Assembly (NCBI GenBank): GCA_028455995.1
Contig: JABELC010000003.1
Location: 2,170,001-2,234,000, forward strand
Length of the DNA stretch: 64,000 bases
Direction: 5' to 3'
Origin: Scleromitrula shiraiana
Taxonomy: Eukaryota > Ascomycota > Leotiomycetes > Helotiales > Sclerotiniaceae
The first letter of the stretch is position 1. Each line of letters starts with the position of its first letter. The notes below the pieces were generated by a model. It ran no database searches, had not been told where the DNA came from, and was given only the letters and a program-made list of their open reading frames with translations. Of the stretch, positions 34,499 to 46,137 are shown one piece after another. The translations under genes and the position numbers were made by a program.

Positions 34499-36113
34499 TT
34501 TGAACTATGGGTAGGCACAATTGGATTATGAAATTCAAGAATCATGAGGAAACTTCCTCATATGTAGCATTTTATATATTTTCAAATGCCAGACAACATC
34601 TATCTTTTTTGCATATAGTGAACACCCCCACCTTCAACTCTGTACACACATCATCATACCGCAAATTAAAATAGATTAACACAATCTGTGCTTCAATGGC
34701 AACATATAAGATCGGTATTTCGAACAGCTTGAGAAGTGGAGTGAAATACTATATACGCCTTCATCCATGTGCATTGCGAGTTTTTGCATTTCCGGTACTT
34801 CGGTCAAAATTTGTCCGGATCTCAATAATTTCCGGTATCGTCCCGGAAATTCTTTTTCTGGTTCTTCTTGCATACAAATGTCAATCGTGTTGCATTTCTA
34901 GCCCTAGGCTATATTATACACTGGAGTTTTGAGAGTAGATCTAGTAGTAGTAGTAGCAGTAGTATTTTTCGTCTAGCGGAAACAGGGTTAAGGCCCGAAT
35001 CCTCGACCTCCCTAAGGGTATTGAGACGTGCTAAGCTAGGACTTTTACGCTAAACTAAATCGGCTACCTCAGAAAGCAGTTCTAGTGTGTGTTCGCTTAT
35101 GAGGCGGGGCGAGTGTAGCTTTCTCACTCCGTTTAGGGTGGGTACACAGAGAATCTAGAGCTGGAGCTCGTTTATTTACATGTATATCCTTTATAGAGGA
35201 TAGGAGAGTAGATCTAGCTCTTGTGGTGGGTGGATTGCTTACCTAATACAGAGATGTGCAACTCCATTGGATAGTTTGTTCCCTGGCGAGAAGATGAATC
35301 TTTCATGGTTAGTGTCACATAAAAAGGAGCATAGTTAAGAATTTGTTGATTGATCTATCTAGAGAGGGAGCGAAGCTTTTTCTATATATACTACGATATG
35401 ATACTAAGAGTGCGGAGCAATTTTAGTTATATCTAGTTGATTATCTGAAGGTGATCATGTGATCATGTGATCACCTGATCTTCTTTTTTGTGATAGTTAG
35501 ATACCAAGAAATTGCATTTGGTAGTTCCCTTCAAGACCTGTTTCCTGATAGACCTATAGCATAGTGGGGTTTGTGAAAACATACAGGTACTCCCAAGCTG
35601 AGCAATTCCACATATGAATCGCCCTTGATTGCGAAACCCTGCTACACAGCGAACTCTATAAAAACACAATATTTCGCACAAAATCTCACCTTTGGTGGAT
35701 TTTCATACGACACACACTTGTCAAGAGCTTCCTGTTTCTTGTAACTTGCCATATGATGACTCCAACATAGACAAAATCAACGAAAATTCTTGGCACCTCC
35801 TCATAACATTCATTCATCACATTCAGATAGTGCAGTCTTTCATCAAGCACTCGCTAGCGATAATAAATATCAGATCATTACATGCTGTTGGGGTTCTCAG
35901 ATACACATTCTGATTCGTAATTTGTGTCTAGCTTTTTTGGCTCCGAAGGGAGGCCCGACTCGAAGCGAGCAAGAGATATATTTATTCACAAGAGTTGACT
36001 GATTGCCGCGCAAAATTCTTTTGAAAAGACAGTTATATTTCTACAAGAGTAAGATATCAGCCCGCCTGCGATTTCATCTCATAACCCTAACTCCTATTTA
36101 AACCATTAAATCT
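34499..36113. other. Intergenic region, possible degraded repeat element
   Basis: No gene supported. A TAG trinucleotide run lies at about 34944-34960. The 14-mer GAGAGTAGATCTAG appears twice in direct orientation (34931-34944 and 35204-35217), enclosing 260 bases of distinctly higher GC than the surroundings, rich in short palindromes and without a frame. It could be a solo LTR or another short element, but no clear terminal repeats were found. A GATCATGTGATCATGTGATCA palindromic stretch lies near 35453-35473. Confidence 0.3.
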
Positions 36114-37225
36114 TTAGTTGAGATCAGAAAAATCATTCGTAACCCTTAATTGCTTCTTGACTCTATCATCAACACCCAACCACATCATGTCAGGTCGACT
36201 ATAATGACCAGCACTATCGACGAATCCCTTTGCGTTAAGAATGTCATCCAACTTCAGATCTGCATAAATAATTCCCTCTTCGGTCTCTGGAATGTCGGTA
36301 GACAGTTTTCTACCATCAGGGCCAAAAACTGCAGAGCTTCCACCACCTGGAGAGCTCATTAACAAACCGCCGGTTGTGCCCATACGTTCAATTCCTTTCT
36401 GAGTTAGAACAGTTGTGGTATGAAGCACAAATGATTGCGATTCAATAGCATAAGTTTGCGAAAGATTAAAACAACCTTACGAACAGTCAATCTATCAGAA
36501 GTTTCAAAACCTCAAGGACGATACACACCTTCTCTAGACATCGACCATAAACCAGGCCCTCCGTCGTGTGGAACAACAGGCGGCCAAGCAGCAATGTGGA
36601 AGTCTTCGTTCTGAAGGATCGTGTGATACTTCAATAATGGTTGTATATGCTCCCAACATGCAAGTGCACCCACTTTACCAACATTTGGAATGTCAACCAC
36701 ATTCTTCAAACAAGTTCCCGAAGCATCCCCAAATACTGTTCGTTCCATGTGCGTAGGTTTGAGCTTTCTTCGGAGCATTTTAATCTCACCATCAATTCCT
36801 ATTGTCGCCTGCGAAATGTATAAAGAGTCATTGTGGTTTTCCGAAAATCCGAAAGACATGGTGATCTTATTTCTAGCAGCACAGGCACACAGAAGAGCCA
36901 TCTGCGGTGAATCGACCTTCAGGGAATTTTTGGAATAGGCTGCGAATAATGCGAAATCAACGGGCCGAGACCTTTTGGCAGGTTAGCTAGGGTCTTATTG
37001 CTTCGTTTGGGGTTGGACATTCTGCTCAAGAACATACCAAATCCAAGCAGGATAACCCGGAATCCAACATTCTGGGAAGGCAACAAGTTGTGCCCCATTT
37101 TCAGCTGCCTCTTTTGTGATGCGAATTGTTTTTTCAACGGTTTTGTCGAGATCCAACCATTCCGGCTCGGATTGCGTCACAGCTACTCGAACTGTAGAAG
37201 AAGGGGTTTCAACTGTGGCTGTCAT
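36114..37225 (-). CDS. Nitrilase (carbon-nitrogen hydrolase family)
   Basis: Three exons (37038-37225, 36529-36971, 36114-36475) encode 330 residues, usual for fungal aliphatic nitrilases. The catalytic triad is present: Glu in VAFPECWIPGYP (residue 52), Lys in the RRKLKPTHMERTVFG motif (about 130-144), and Cys in GALACWEHIQPLLKY (residue 168). The joins recreate WIWSRPVDF and REGCFNLSQTYAIESQSF, both typical of nitrilases, which supports the introns. Nitrilases convert nitriles to acid plus ammonia; some fungal relatives are cyanide hydratases, but the C-terminal part here (HYSRPDMMWLGVDDRVKKQL) and SRPVDF are more nitrilase-like. In plant-associated fungi a role in detoxifying plant nitriles is plausible (inference). 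The frame is undamaged. Confidence 0.88.
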
Positions 37226-38060
37226 TGTTGCGTGTTTGGTCGTGCAATAGTTCTATAGCTCGGATTTTTCTGGAGAGAAGAGTAATAATTTGAAGATGCA
37301 AAAGTAGCATACGATCATATATACATTTTGGGATAACTACGTATCTTCCGGTGTTACTTAGTTTCATTGCGGGGTACTCCCGCTGTCAGCTTACTGGACA
37401 CTATACGAGTATAGAGCTATTTTACAGGTACAAATAGGAACAATAAATAAAACATCCCCATCGAAGATAGTTGTATCTACGATATAAATTGAGTTTCGGA
37501 GTGAAGAAAATGATAAATACAACGGAATTCGTGCGCGTTCTGACAAGAGACACCCATTGACTTCTTTTTAAGGTTCAGACCCTCCCAAGCTTAATTCAGT
37601 GCTAAATGCCCAGGTACCAAGCCCCACTAGGGTAAGCCCATTATACAATTTTGGAAGCTGTTACCTCCTTATCTTCTTGCAGTTTTTTGATAATGAATAA
37701 ATTCATATTTTATTGATTGATACCAGTGTATATTACAGTACCAGCTAATTATCTGAAGCTCCAACGTCTCCTTACTATTATTCCGTTCCGCTGTTCGTTT
37801 CCAGGGTCTTTTATAGATAGCCATAGCGATAATTTCTTATGCGCAGCATCTCCATCTCAAGATAAGCATTGCGGAAGTTACCCATGGTTGATCCGTAATA
37901 TTGGGGATAGATCGACCTTCGCCATTGTCTATCTTCGTTTACCTAACGGGACGGGCAAGATTTTGAAAGGCCGCTATCGGTGTAACAGGTAAGACATCAA
38001 CCAAGGAGATAGTTGCTTAAATCTGTATATTTTCTCCTTTAATGACCTAGATCTTTTCTA
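37226..38060. other. Intergenic region
   Basis: Contains the probable nitrilase promoter. A 91-codon plus frame (37717-37992) has no recognisable features and is not called. Confidence 0.4.
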
Positions 38061-39852
38061 TTACCGGGGGACGTCGTCAGGAATTCGGTTTTCAGGGTCT
38101 ATGCCTCGGCCGCCGGCCTGGGCATATGTGGCGCGACTTATACACTTGGGTGACCAGAAGTATTCATCTTCGGCTTTGCTCAACTGACTCCCAGTGTATA
38201 CACCTCCCTGTCGAGTGCCATTTGAATAAAGTACCGGCCACATTGGAATAAAACATATCTCCTGTAACAAGTTAGCTAGATTAGCAGATATTGAACGGTA
38301 AAATGTACACTCAATGCACATTTCTTGGTGCAATCTATCCAGTTCGACCAGTCTAACCATTCCACTATTCGTTCGGTTCTGTCACAGAAATATGCAAACT
38401 CCTCCGGGGAAGGTTCTGAAATCGTTATTTCAGCAAGGCCTTTCGGGTCCCGAAAGACATTTGTCGCGTAATTTTCGCTCCATTCGAAAATTTCCCACTC
38501 CCATTGGCTCAACCTGTCAAGAACGATTTGGATTGAGTCTCTTACAACTTCCTCGAAAGCATTCAGAGAGTTCGTTGCATAATAAGAGGTCCACATCGAC
38601 AAACAGCGAGATATTGTCTGCTGTTTGGTTTGAGAAAGAGATTGTACATCTGCGCGGGGATATTCAAAATGAGATCCAAGAACTGCATGACTAAGCTCGT
38701 GAAGAGAGATCATTGTTGCATCCCAGGTTTTTGTTTCAGTATGGAACTGACAAAAGGCATCGGTGATCTCGAGAGCACGACCACGATGTATATCTGTAAT
38801 CATCTCCGTTATAGGTTGCCAATTATTTCCTGAACATACAGCTAGTGGCTTCCAGAAACCCTTTAATTTTTCCAGCAGGCTATCATGGCGACAAAAACGT
38901 ACCACTTCCTTGACTCATGTCTTAATAGTGTGTGCATCATGTTTACTGATATCGACTAGCCTATGACATCTGCGACGGCCCCATCCATTCTCATAATGTT
39001 CATTGCCGCGGATACTTCTGGTGTGTTTGCCAGCTAAGCTACGTAGCGAGGGATCATAGTAAGATATGATACCACAGAAATCGATATCCATTCGATTCTC
39101 AGAACTTGTTCCACCGTTGGCTCCAGCTCCACCATAGTGCCGCGATGCACTTCTAATCCAGTCCCACCCATACTCTGGAGCGAAGTTGTTTCCAAAACCT
39201 AATGGTGGTGTCCGATTCGAGTCTCTAGGAAGGCTTGGATCATTCTCTCTTCTATAATTCCCTGGTACAGTGATATTGCTTACATGAATCTCCTGTATAC
39301 TGAAAAAAGTTACATCACAAATCAAGGCCTCAAAACCAATATTCATTCTTATAAACCCATCAATACCAATTTCTCGAGCAAGATCACAAAGCTCTTGGCC
39401 CCGGGCAGTTTCGTTATATGTGAAAGCATCAGTAGGATTTAGTTCGATATGTTGACGTAAAAGAGCCGTTTGACTATCCAAGGAACCTGGCGCTGTCAGA
39501 GTAACGGACTCTCCATGAAAATAAAGTAAGTTAAGCCTCCTAGAAGGAATGACTATGTGCAAAAACGTGATGCCAGAGCCGCCGAAGATTCCTATAGACA
39601 TTTCCCTTAACATTTTTCAGTGGTTGTTTTCTATAATCCTATTAAGACCTACGCATCAGATGCAAACCAGGTTGGCTTTTTGAAGGGCCCCTCGAATTGC
39701 TTGGCATGATATAGAGGTACATGGCTTGGGAAAGTTACATGTACAATAGTATGTCCATTCGGCGCATATGTATTAGGCCATTGCTTAGCCAGCGAATATA
39801 CACTATTGAAAATAAATGGTGCCGTATCTTCGCAGTCTACCGGGAAGTCCAA
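38061..39852 (-). pseudogene. Conserved fungal protein of unknown function, disrupted by an in-frame stop
   Basis: Exon 1 (39653-39852) starts MDFPVDCEDTAPFIFNSVY and joins exon 2 at 39605 through an intron with a GTAGGT donor, giving PTWFASDAEMSIGIFGGSG. Exon 2 continues with INMGFEALICDVTF-like sequence, ITVPGNYRRENDPSLPRD, GWDWIRSASRHYGGAG and NGWGRRRCHRLVDISKHD, then meets TGA at 38915-38917; the same frame continues VKEVVRFC... for over 200 more codons, so the stop replaces probably Trp. Later sequence includes SLHELSHAVLG and a Cys-containing tail (SPKCISRATYAQAGGRGIDP) that needs another intron or frame change near 38270-38330. I recall related large fungal proteins of unknown function but cannot name a family. 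The HELSH pattern (38687-38701) resembles a zincin HExxH motif; not enough to call a protease. Confidence 0.6.
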
Positions 39853-40186
39853 GCAGCGAGAACTTCTAAGATCAGTGCCCGGAAAGGCTTTAGGTGGTAC
39901 TCATTACTTCCTGTTTATCAAGACAATCAAATATAGACGCAATAACTTGATTGCCGAAGTAGTGGCACAGAAATAATAACGATAGGGGTTTCGATGTCGC
40001 TAATCTTGTTTGGATGTGGTAAAAGGTTTATAGTGCTCTTTTGTGGTACTTTCAGAAGTTACTGAGAGCATTTCAGTATCAGTACTAGCTCACCTCCATA
40101 TACTGGAGGTTCTCGAACTTAGCTTCGCTCTCAAATCTTGAGGTCATATCTTGAATACCGATTGTGCAGTTCTTGTGCGAAAAAAT

Positions 40187-41394
40187 ATGGATTTGGATTG
40201 CTGGTCACTTGCCTGGCCACCAGTGCCCAGAGGCACCCCAGCCCTGATACATAACCTCCCAAGATTACCCCGCGAACTGGTGCATCAAATCTTATGACCT
40301 ACCCGTGGTCAAGATATTGCAAATACTCTCCCATAGAGTGAATTATCTCGATGAATGTGTCAAGATTCATCTACAATACGGTCGATTATTTCATACTGCA
40401 GGTGCCATCTCATTGGCTGTGGATCATTTTATACTCTACCGACAGACACGTTGGTTCACCAGAAGGCCTTTGGCTTGGACCTATACTTACCTTGGACCTT
40501 CAACTCTTCAAACTACAATTAACTCAATGAGAGATGAAACCACCGGGCTATCTAGAACTCCTGACTTTAGTGAATTGGATATCGTTGTACTATGCAGGAA
40601 TATACAAAAACCTCAGCCTCCTGCTGTTCAGGAAGAAACCCAATGGCTTCAAAATTGTTGGAAAGTTTGGCAGTGGATCAAAGAAGCGAAACTAAATCTG
40701 AATGCTCGGAAAGCTCATCAGCTGCAACTTGTCGCAGATCTCGTCGATAATTATCCACATATATTGAAGAAAACGCTTGATCCTTCACAAAAAATCCCAC
40801 GTTCCAATACCTCCCACATATCGAAGCGGCTAAGGGCAAATACGGAGAGAACTTTACGTGACCGAAAGCTGTGGCACCGGTACATGGGAGGCTCAATGCT
40901 GGTAAAAAAATTTGGCATATACCGAAGTCGTGCCATATGACCGTTATCTGCGCTTGCTGGTCAAAACATTGGAAACGCATCCGTTCGAAACAGAATATCC
41001 CGTGCTAGAAGAAGCTTTTGGAAAATTGAAAATTAAAAATGATGCCCCGTTAGAAACATCTCATAGCCCTAGCTTTGAGTATCCAGAGGAAATCGCGGAC
41101 GCTTTAAAACTAGTGTTAAAAGGAATCATGTATATATACACGGAAGAGTCTCTGGTAATTCGCCGTGTTGCATGGTCTCCGTTGGAGTATGAGGCCCCTT
41201 TATTTAACGAAAAGTGGCACAAATTCTTGGTTAGTCCAAGGTCATCTTGGTCTCATGATCCGGAAAGCAAGTACCTCCGCAAAACTCAATATTTGGTACC
41301 AAATGATGAAAGGGAGTCCGAATGGCTTAAGGCATTCTTGCAAACCGTCACATGGATAGAAACAAACATCGGGCCAATTAGCGAAGATATTTAG
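40187..41394 (+). pseudogene. F-box-like protein gene with two frameshifts
   Basis: Reading from the ATG at 40187, the protein begins MDLDCWSLAWPPVPRG and reaches the F-box-like LPRLPRELVHQIL, where a TGA follows at once; one frame over it resumes DLPVVKILQILSHRVNYLDE, the second half of an F-box. It stays open to about 40905, where the A7 run at 40904-40910 marks another shift: after MGGSMLVKK the continuation AYTEVVPYDRYLRLLVKTLE lies in the next frame and runs to TAG at 41392-41394. Stitched together it is about 400 residues, typical in size for fungal F-box proteins of unknown target. Both breaks are single-base changes, so sequence error remains possible; otherwise the gene is dead. Confidence 0.6.
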
Positions 41395-41645
41395 ACTTTG
41401 TGTACTCGACTGCGAGACTGTAGTCTCAGCTACTAAATCATTCTTCGTGCATTACATAAAAACATGATTCAATAACAAAAGTGAATATCATGTTGCCCGT
41501 GTTTCCTGTACGGGTTCTGTACGGCACTTGCGCATTTAAGTGCTATAAAACTCTCAATCATAAAATACAAAATTTGAACAGCAAATTTCCTCCGTTTCTA
41601 CTTCAACCAGATCCACAGAATTCGTTCAACAAATTTTTAAAAGCT

Positions 41646-42317
41646 ATGGATACTCAAGTCAACTTGGTGGGCCTTTCTTTGGATAACAACGTCGTCAAAA
41701 AGCACGAAGGTCAATTTAAGAGATTCCCTGATCTTGCAGCAGAGTTGCGACTCGAAATTTGGCATTTGATCTTTCGTACAGAACGTGTATTGACAATCAA
41801 TCTTTGTTCCCCAGAAACAAAATATGAGATACCACCAACCATGCTTGTCAATCACGAAAGTCGCACCGAGGCTCTAAAGCATTATAAACTCTTCTTCAGT
41901 AGATTGGCATTACCACCCGTTTACTGGAACCCTTCCATCGATATTATCAGATTTCAGAACCCGCTTCGTGTTCCCGAATATTCTTCCAACGTGATATGGC
42001 ATTTGTTTGACCTATCTTGCCACAAAGACCTTTACGAAAAGATACAGACGCTCAAGATTGGCAATTATCGAAACAGTCCTGCAATGCAAACCATGTGGTC
42101 AACTCCTAGACGCACCCCTACCATTGGTGTGGATCCATTGAGACTTTTCCACAACTTGAAAAGAATTATCTTGGTCCCTCACGAGAGAAATTCCTATTGC
42201 GAGGATTCGGAAAGTCAGACATGTTGTATCAAGCTCATAGAAGCATATTTTATTGCACAGAAAAAGGTCAACATCAATAGCCCTATGCCAACAATTGAGT
42301 TTGAGCAGAGGAAGTAA
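41646..42317 (+). CDS. 2EXR domain protein
   Basis: A 223-residue frame. After about 20 residues comes FPDLAAELRLEIWHLIFRTE, the core of the fungal 2EXR domain (an F-box-like module common in Pezizomycotina), followed by PTMLVNHESRTEALKHYKLF and VYWNPSIDIIRF, also standard for the family. Function is unknown. The frame is open upstream to 41481 but the ATG at 41646 fits the usual start. The stop comes right after EFEQRK; one frame over, IYTELRQRQYAQLENFVPLL continues with coding-like sequence, so the C-terminus may be shortened by a one-base deletion near 42312. It follows the damaged F-box gene on the same strand, separated by 250 bases. Confidence 0.7.
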   Translation: MDTQVNLVGLSLDNNVVKKHEGQFKRFPDLAAELRLEIWHLIFRTERVLTINLCSPETKYEIPPTMLVNHESRTEALKHYKLFFSRLALPPVYWNPSIDIIRFQNPLRVPEYSSNVIWHLFDLSCHKDLYEKIQTLKIGNYRNSPAMQTMWSTPRRTPTIGVDPLRLFHNLKRIILVPHERNSYCEDSESQTCCIKLIEAYFIAQKKVNINSPMPTIEFEQRK

Positions 42318-43330
42318 TCTATACCGAGCTCCGACAGAGACAATATGCACAATTAGAGAATTTTGTCCCCCTTCTCATCTAGTTACAAGATTCAGTCAAT
42401 ACCAGAGATCAATTTTCGTTAGCCTACAGATTGTTTCAGCTTAAGATCTCTCATATTTCTTCCACTCAAGCATCAATACAGCGTTATGAATTGAAATCAA
42501 TATCCATTCTTTCAATCAAACTGCTATTCAACCTTACATCAAGCAATTTCATCTGTTACAATGTTGCCACCGCCAAGTAGTTCCTATTTCCTAGACAACT
42601 CTTTACGCTCTACAACAATCCGAGCACACCGTGGAACCCTCTCCTCTGATATTAGAAATTAACTAGATCATTACGAACATCCGCAGATAGATAACAACTG
42701 GACAGAGTGGGGCTCATATCGGTTTCAAGTTGCGTAAGAGTGACAAATAGCAGCGAAGAGTGACCGTTCATTTGGAGAATGTTATCTGAGTTTCGGGAGA
42801 CGTGGATGGATTGGATTGATCTTTTCAAGCCCTTTTGAGAATATGCGTGGACACTAGGCCCATCTTTGGGTGCCCATGCAAGAACTTTTGGAGGATCCGT
42901 CCGGAGTTTGAGGTGGGCAGGAATAAGAACTTAGCAAAATTGTACGCTGTATTTACTGCCAGAGTGCAAAAGACGTAGAAGGTATGATGACTGTCTTTAT
43001 GAGGAAACAATCCGGAATTTGGGATATAACATAAATTCAAGAAGACAGCGATGTTTGAGGCCAAATGGGGCCATTTAGATAGTAACTCTCAAGCAATATG
43101 ATATATTTCTTTGCATAATAATCGTACATTACATTAAATAATTATGTTTTAACACATTTTTCGTGACTGGTGGGATTCTGAACCATTTACGCTGTGATAG
43201 GACTCCATGCCAAATAATATCCAACAACACCCATGCTCAACGCCGCACTCCCACCATTTCCAAGAAGTGATAGATAAAGTAAACAACATCGCTATATACA
43301 AACGCTACATACAAAAACATTCGTTAATGT
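42318..43330. other. Intergenic region
   Basis: No gene supported. A 79-codon minus frame (42825-43064) with some hydrophobic residues is too short and featureless to call. Confidence 0.4.
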
Positions 43331-44656
43331 CTAGACCATAGAGTCTGATGATGGCACTCGTGCACTCTGAGTCTCTATATCGGTAGTAGCTTGTATCCAC
43401 TTATCTCCATGAATGTTTGGCGCCGAAATGACCGGATCACTCGAGATCGTCGTTATAATCTCATAGTTCTGCTGCTTCATATATGTTGCGCGACGACTGC
43501 TTCGTGGAAAAGAACTCATATGGCTTCCTTCACTATGTCCGGCTTTTGGGTAGCTCGATCCTTTACCTGTGACGAAACGATCCCAGAAAGGTTTGAGAGG
43601 AGGAATCGATCCGCAGACGATGATGACGAAAAGTTTGGAGCCGCTCCAAACGAGGAGATCAGACGTTTTCCCTACAGTAATATGTGGCGTGTTAGTCATC
43701 TATTCTACGTTCACGAATCGCTAGACTCGTATATGGGAAAGTCTTGGGTGGAGGCCAGCTTACATGTCAGATCCGAATGTGCATTGAGCAAACCCAAGAA
43801 TGTGGTTTTGACAATACAACAAATAGCAGCGCTTAATCCGTTAGTGCTTATATTCTGGACAGCTGGAATTGATAACTTACATGAAGCCAAGTGCTAGCAA
43901 AATGCATAAGTCGACACGCTTCTTTATATCCATATTCAATTTGTATATGACGCTGGCAGGCACGACTGCAAGTACGATATGTGCTACGCAGTTTTCACCT
44001 GTCAAAAAAGTTAGTATTCTGCCTCGTAAAGGCTGGTAATATACGTACTTGCGGTGGAAATAGCGAATCTAGATTGAATCTTAGGATCCCAACAGGTGTG
44101 CGGAAAGTTTGGGTCCCATAATGCTTTTGGGGGGCTGCACTGGACATAGGTAAAGATACAATCTAGACCATTGATCAGAGCAGTCGCATCAATGACTGCG
44201 TAGACAACCCATTTGCGCCACACCGATGATTCTCGGCCAATAACGCGAAGTACCAGAAAACCCACAGCAGCCTTTCCAGTTATAAATGAGAAGACAATGT
44301 TGACTCGAAGGATGTAGTTCATCTTTGTAACTTTCAAACTTTGGGCCATATCTAGATAGTATAGATGTCGGAAGCCTCATAGCTTCCATTCGTACGTCAT
44401 GAGAGAAGCATAAGAAATGAATAATAGCTATAGTATTACGTTAGCGATAAGTGCTTTTCAAAACCTAACACAGTCGAAGAACTTACCAGTGAAACAAGCA
44501 TGAGCCAGTCATCTTTTTCAAGGTTCTTGATCATAATTCGAGCTTAGAATCTTGCCATGACGAACAAAATCGCAACAATAAGTTGCGCCATCACAATAAC
44601 AGATGCTGTACTACCCGATCAACATCATCACCTTCCGGCACACCTATTGTAGACAT
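43331..44656 (-). pseudogene. PTH11-like fungal rhodopsin-type integral membrane protein, disrupted
   Basis: Five to six exons can be traced: a first exon from ATG at 44656, one ending at 44049, then 43881-43998, 43764-43831 and 43331-43671. Joins recreate family motifs: CWDPKIQSRFAISTA, VPASVIYKLNMDIKKRVDLC, FIAAICCIVKTTFLGLLNAH, DLTWKTSDLLVWSGSKLF and IVCGSIPPLKPFWDRFVTGK, all hallmarks of the seven-helix domain found in PTH11-like receptors. Damage: a frameshift near 44610-44620, TAA at 44544-44546 in ARF-stop-ARIMI, and TGA at 44377-44379 in EWKL-stop-GFRHLYYLD (probably Trp before). The later part is open and correctly spliced, so decay is recent or limited to the N-terminal half. Intact relatives are surface sensors or membrane proteins of unknown role in ascomycetes. 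Confidence 0.7.
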
Positions 44657-46137
44657 GATGTTTGAGTTTGTAATTTCTGTGGGAGATTTGGATAAGCTGA
44701 AGAAGCGATTCAATTGTGGAGAGCTCCAATTGAGATCAATTGAAAATTAGAACATTAGTCTATAAAAAGTCTAACACAAACGGTGAATTCAAGATCTCTG
44801 CAGGTAGATACACCAATATTGAAGCCGGAAAGAAGATTCTGTTGTGTTGATGAGATGATGGTGGTCTTGTGAGGAAAGGTTCCAAATTGCCTTTCGAAAT
44901 AAGGTGTTCGACTATCATCTCATTTGAGGATATATTCACTATTCATAGTGACTTACGGCTGATGTACTCCATGCTTTGAACTGATCATGGAATCACATGG
45001 CGACAGGGATAGAAGTAGACTATTTGGAGGATCTTCCATTTCTCTTTCAATATTTGTACTTGAGGTTTGTAGCCTAATTTTTCGGCAGTAAGCGAATGGA
45101 GAGGGGGGAAAGCCATCGTTCTGCTGGCACCTCTAGCTGTGTGACCCCAATACACTACATGCTGGTATTGTGTATCTTCTGCAAGTTACACCCAGGAGCT
45201 CGTATGTTAACTTGGAGTTTTCGGTATAAGTTAATAAAATGGCTATGTACATGTGGATTTCCGTGGGGGTTTTCCATTTACAAAGTCGCTGATACTGATA
45301 TATGATGATAAACACTGAACCGAATTGGTAGATGAAGATTCTACTCTACGACGGAGAAAACTTGAATCATGGTAAGATTTGAATCCCAGAATACCGGTGA
45401 TGCTACACGCCGATTAAAAAGGTGTCTTCCTACGCATGAATCTTTAGATGTGTTGTAATTCTAACGTTGTGGAAATTGTTGATAACGGTGATTGATAGCC
45501 ACTATTTTACGGTAATTGTGGATAAGTGGGCCGGCCAAAATGCAGTAAAGATGGAGAAGAACTTAGATACGGTAGGGCATCCATGACACCATGCTTCGCT
45601 TCTACTTCCAAAGCATCGTGATTTCCTGGATTGAAGGTCAGGCCATTTACAAGGGTGCCCTAACGCTCCTGTCGATATGCACGCCCAGCCTTTATGCAGG
45701 AATCACAACCCAACGTAACACTGAGTTACACCAGACGCAAACAGGGGTTTGAAATCGGTTCGTAAACATCAATCTAGTGATCGAGATAGGTAGGTTGCGG
45801 AGGATTTGATATAATCTTTCATGGGCAGAGATTGGTACATTTTGGTGTTTCCGTATGTCATAATTTGGTGACTGTCTGGGTAAAAATATATTGACCATCT
45901 CGAGTTAACTACAGCTAGGTTGAGGAGCTCGAGCCATGCAGGACGTACTCGCAGCACAGTACGGCTAGAGAAAAACAACATCGAGTGATCAATCATAGTT
46001 TAGGAACCAGAAAAGATATCTCAAGATTTCAAATCCTTGCATGTTTCTTAGAACGATGCTAGAGTCGACCTCGTCCGGCAATCTATATAAAAAGCTCAAA
46101 CCCCAAATCCCACTTCCCCAGCGAATGGATCTGACTA
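44657..46137. other. Intergenic region
   Basis: No gene supported. A 75-codon minus frame (45769-45996) reads protein-like (TVLRVRPAWLELLNLAVVNS, YFYPDSHQIMTYGNTKM) and may be a gene fragment, but no family was recognised and no splice partners were found. Confidence 0.35.
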
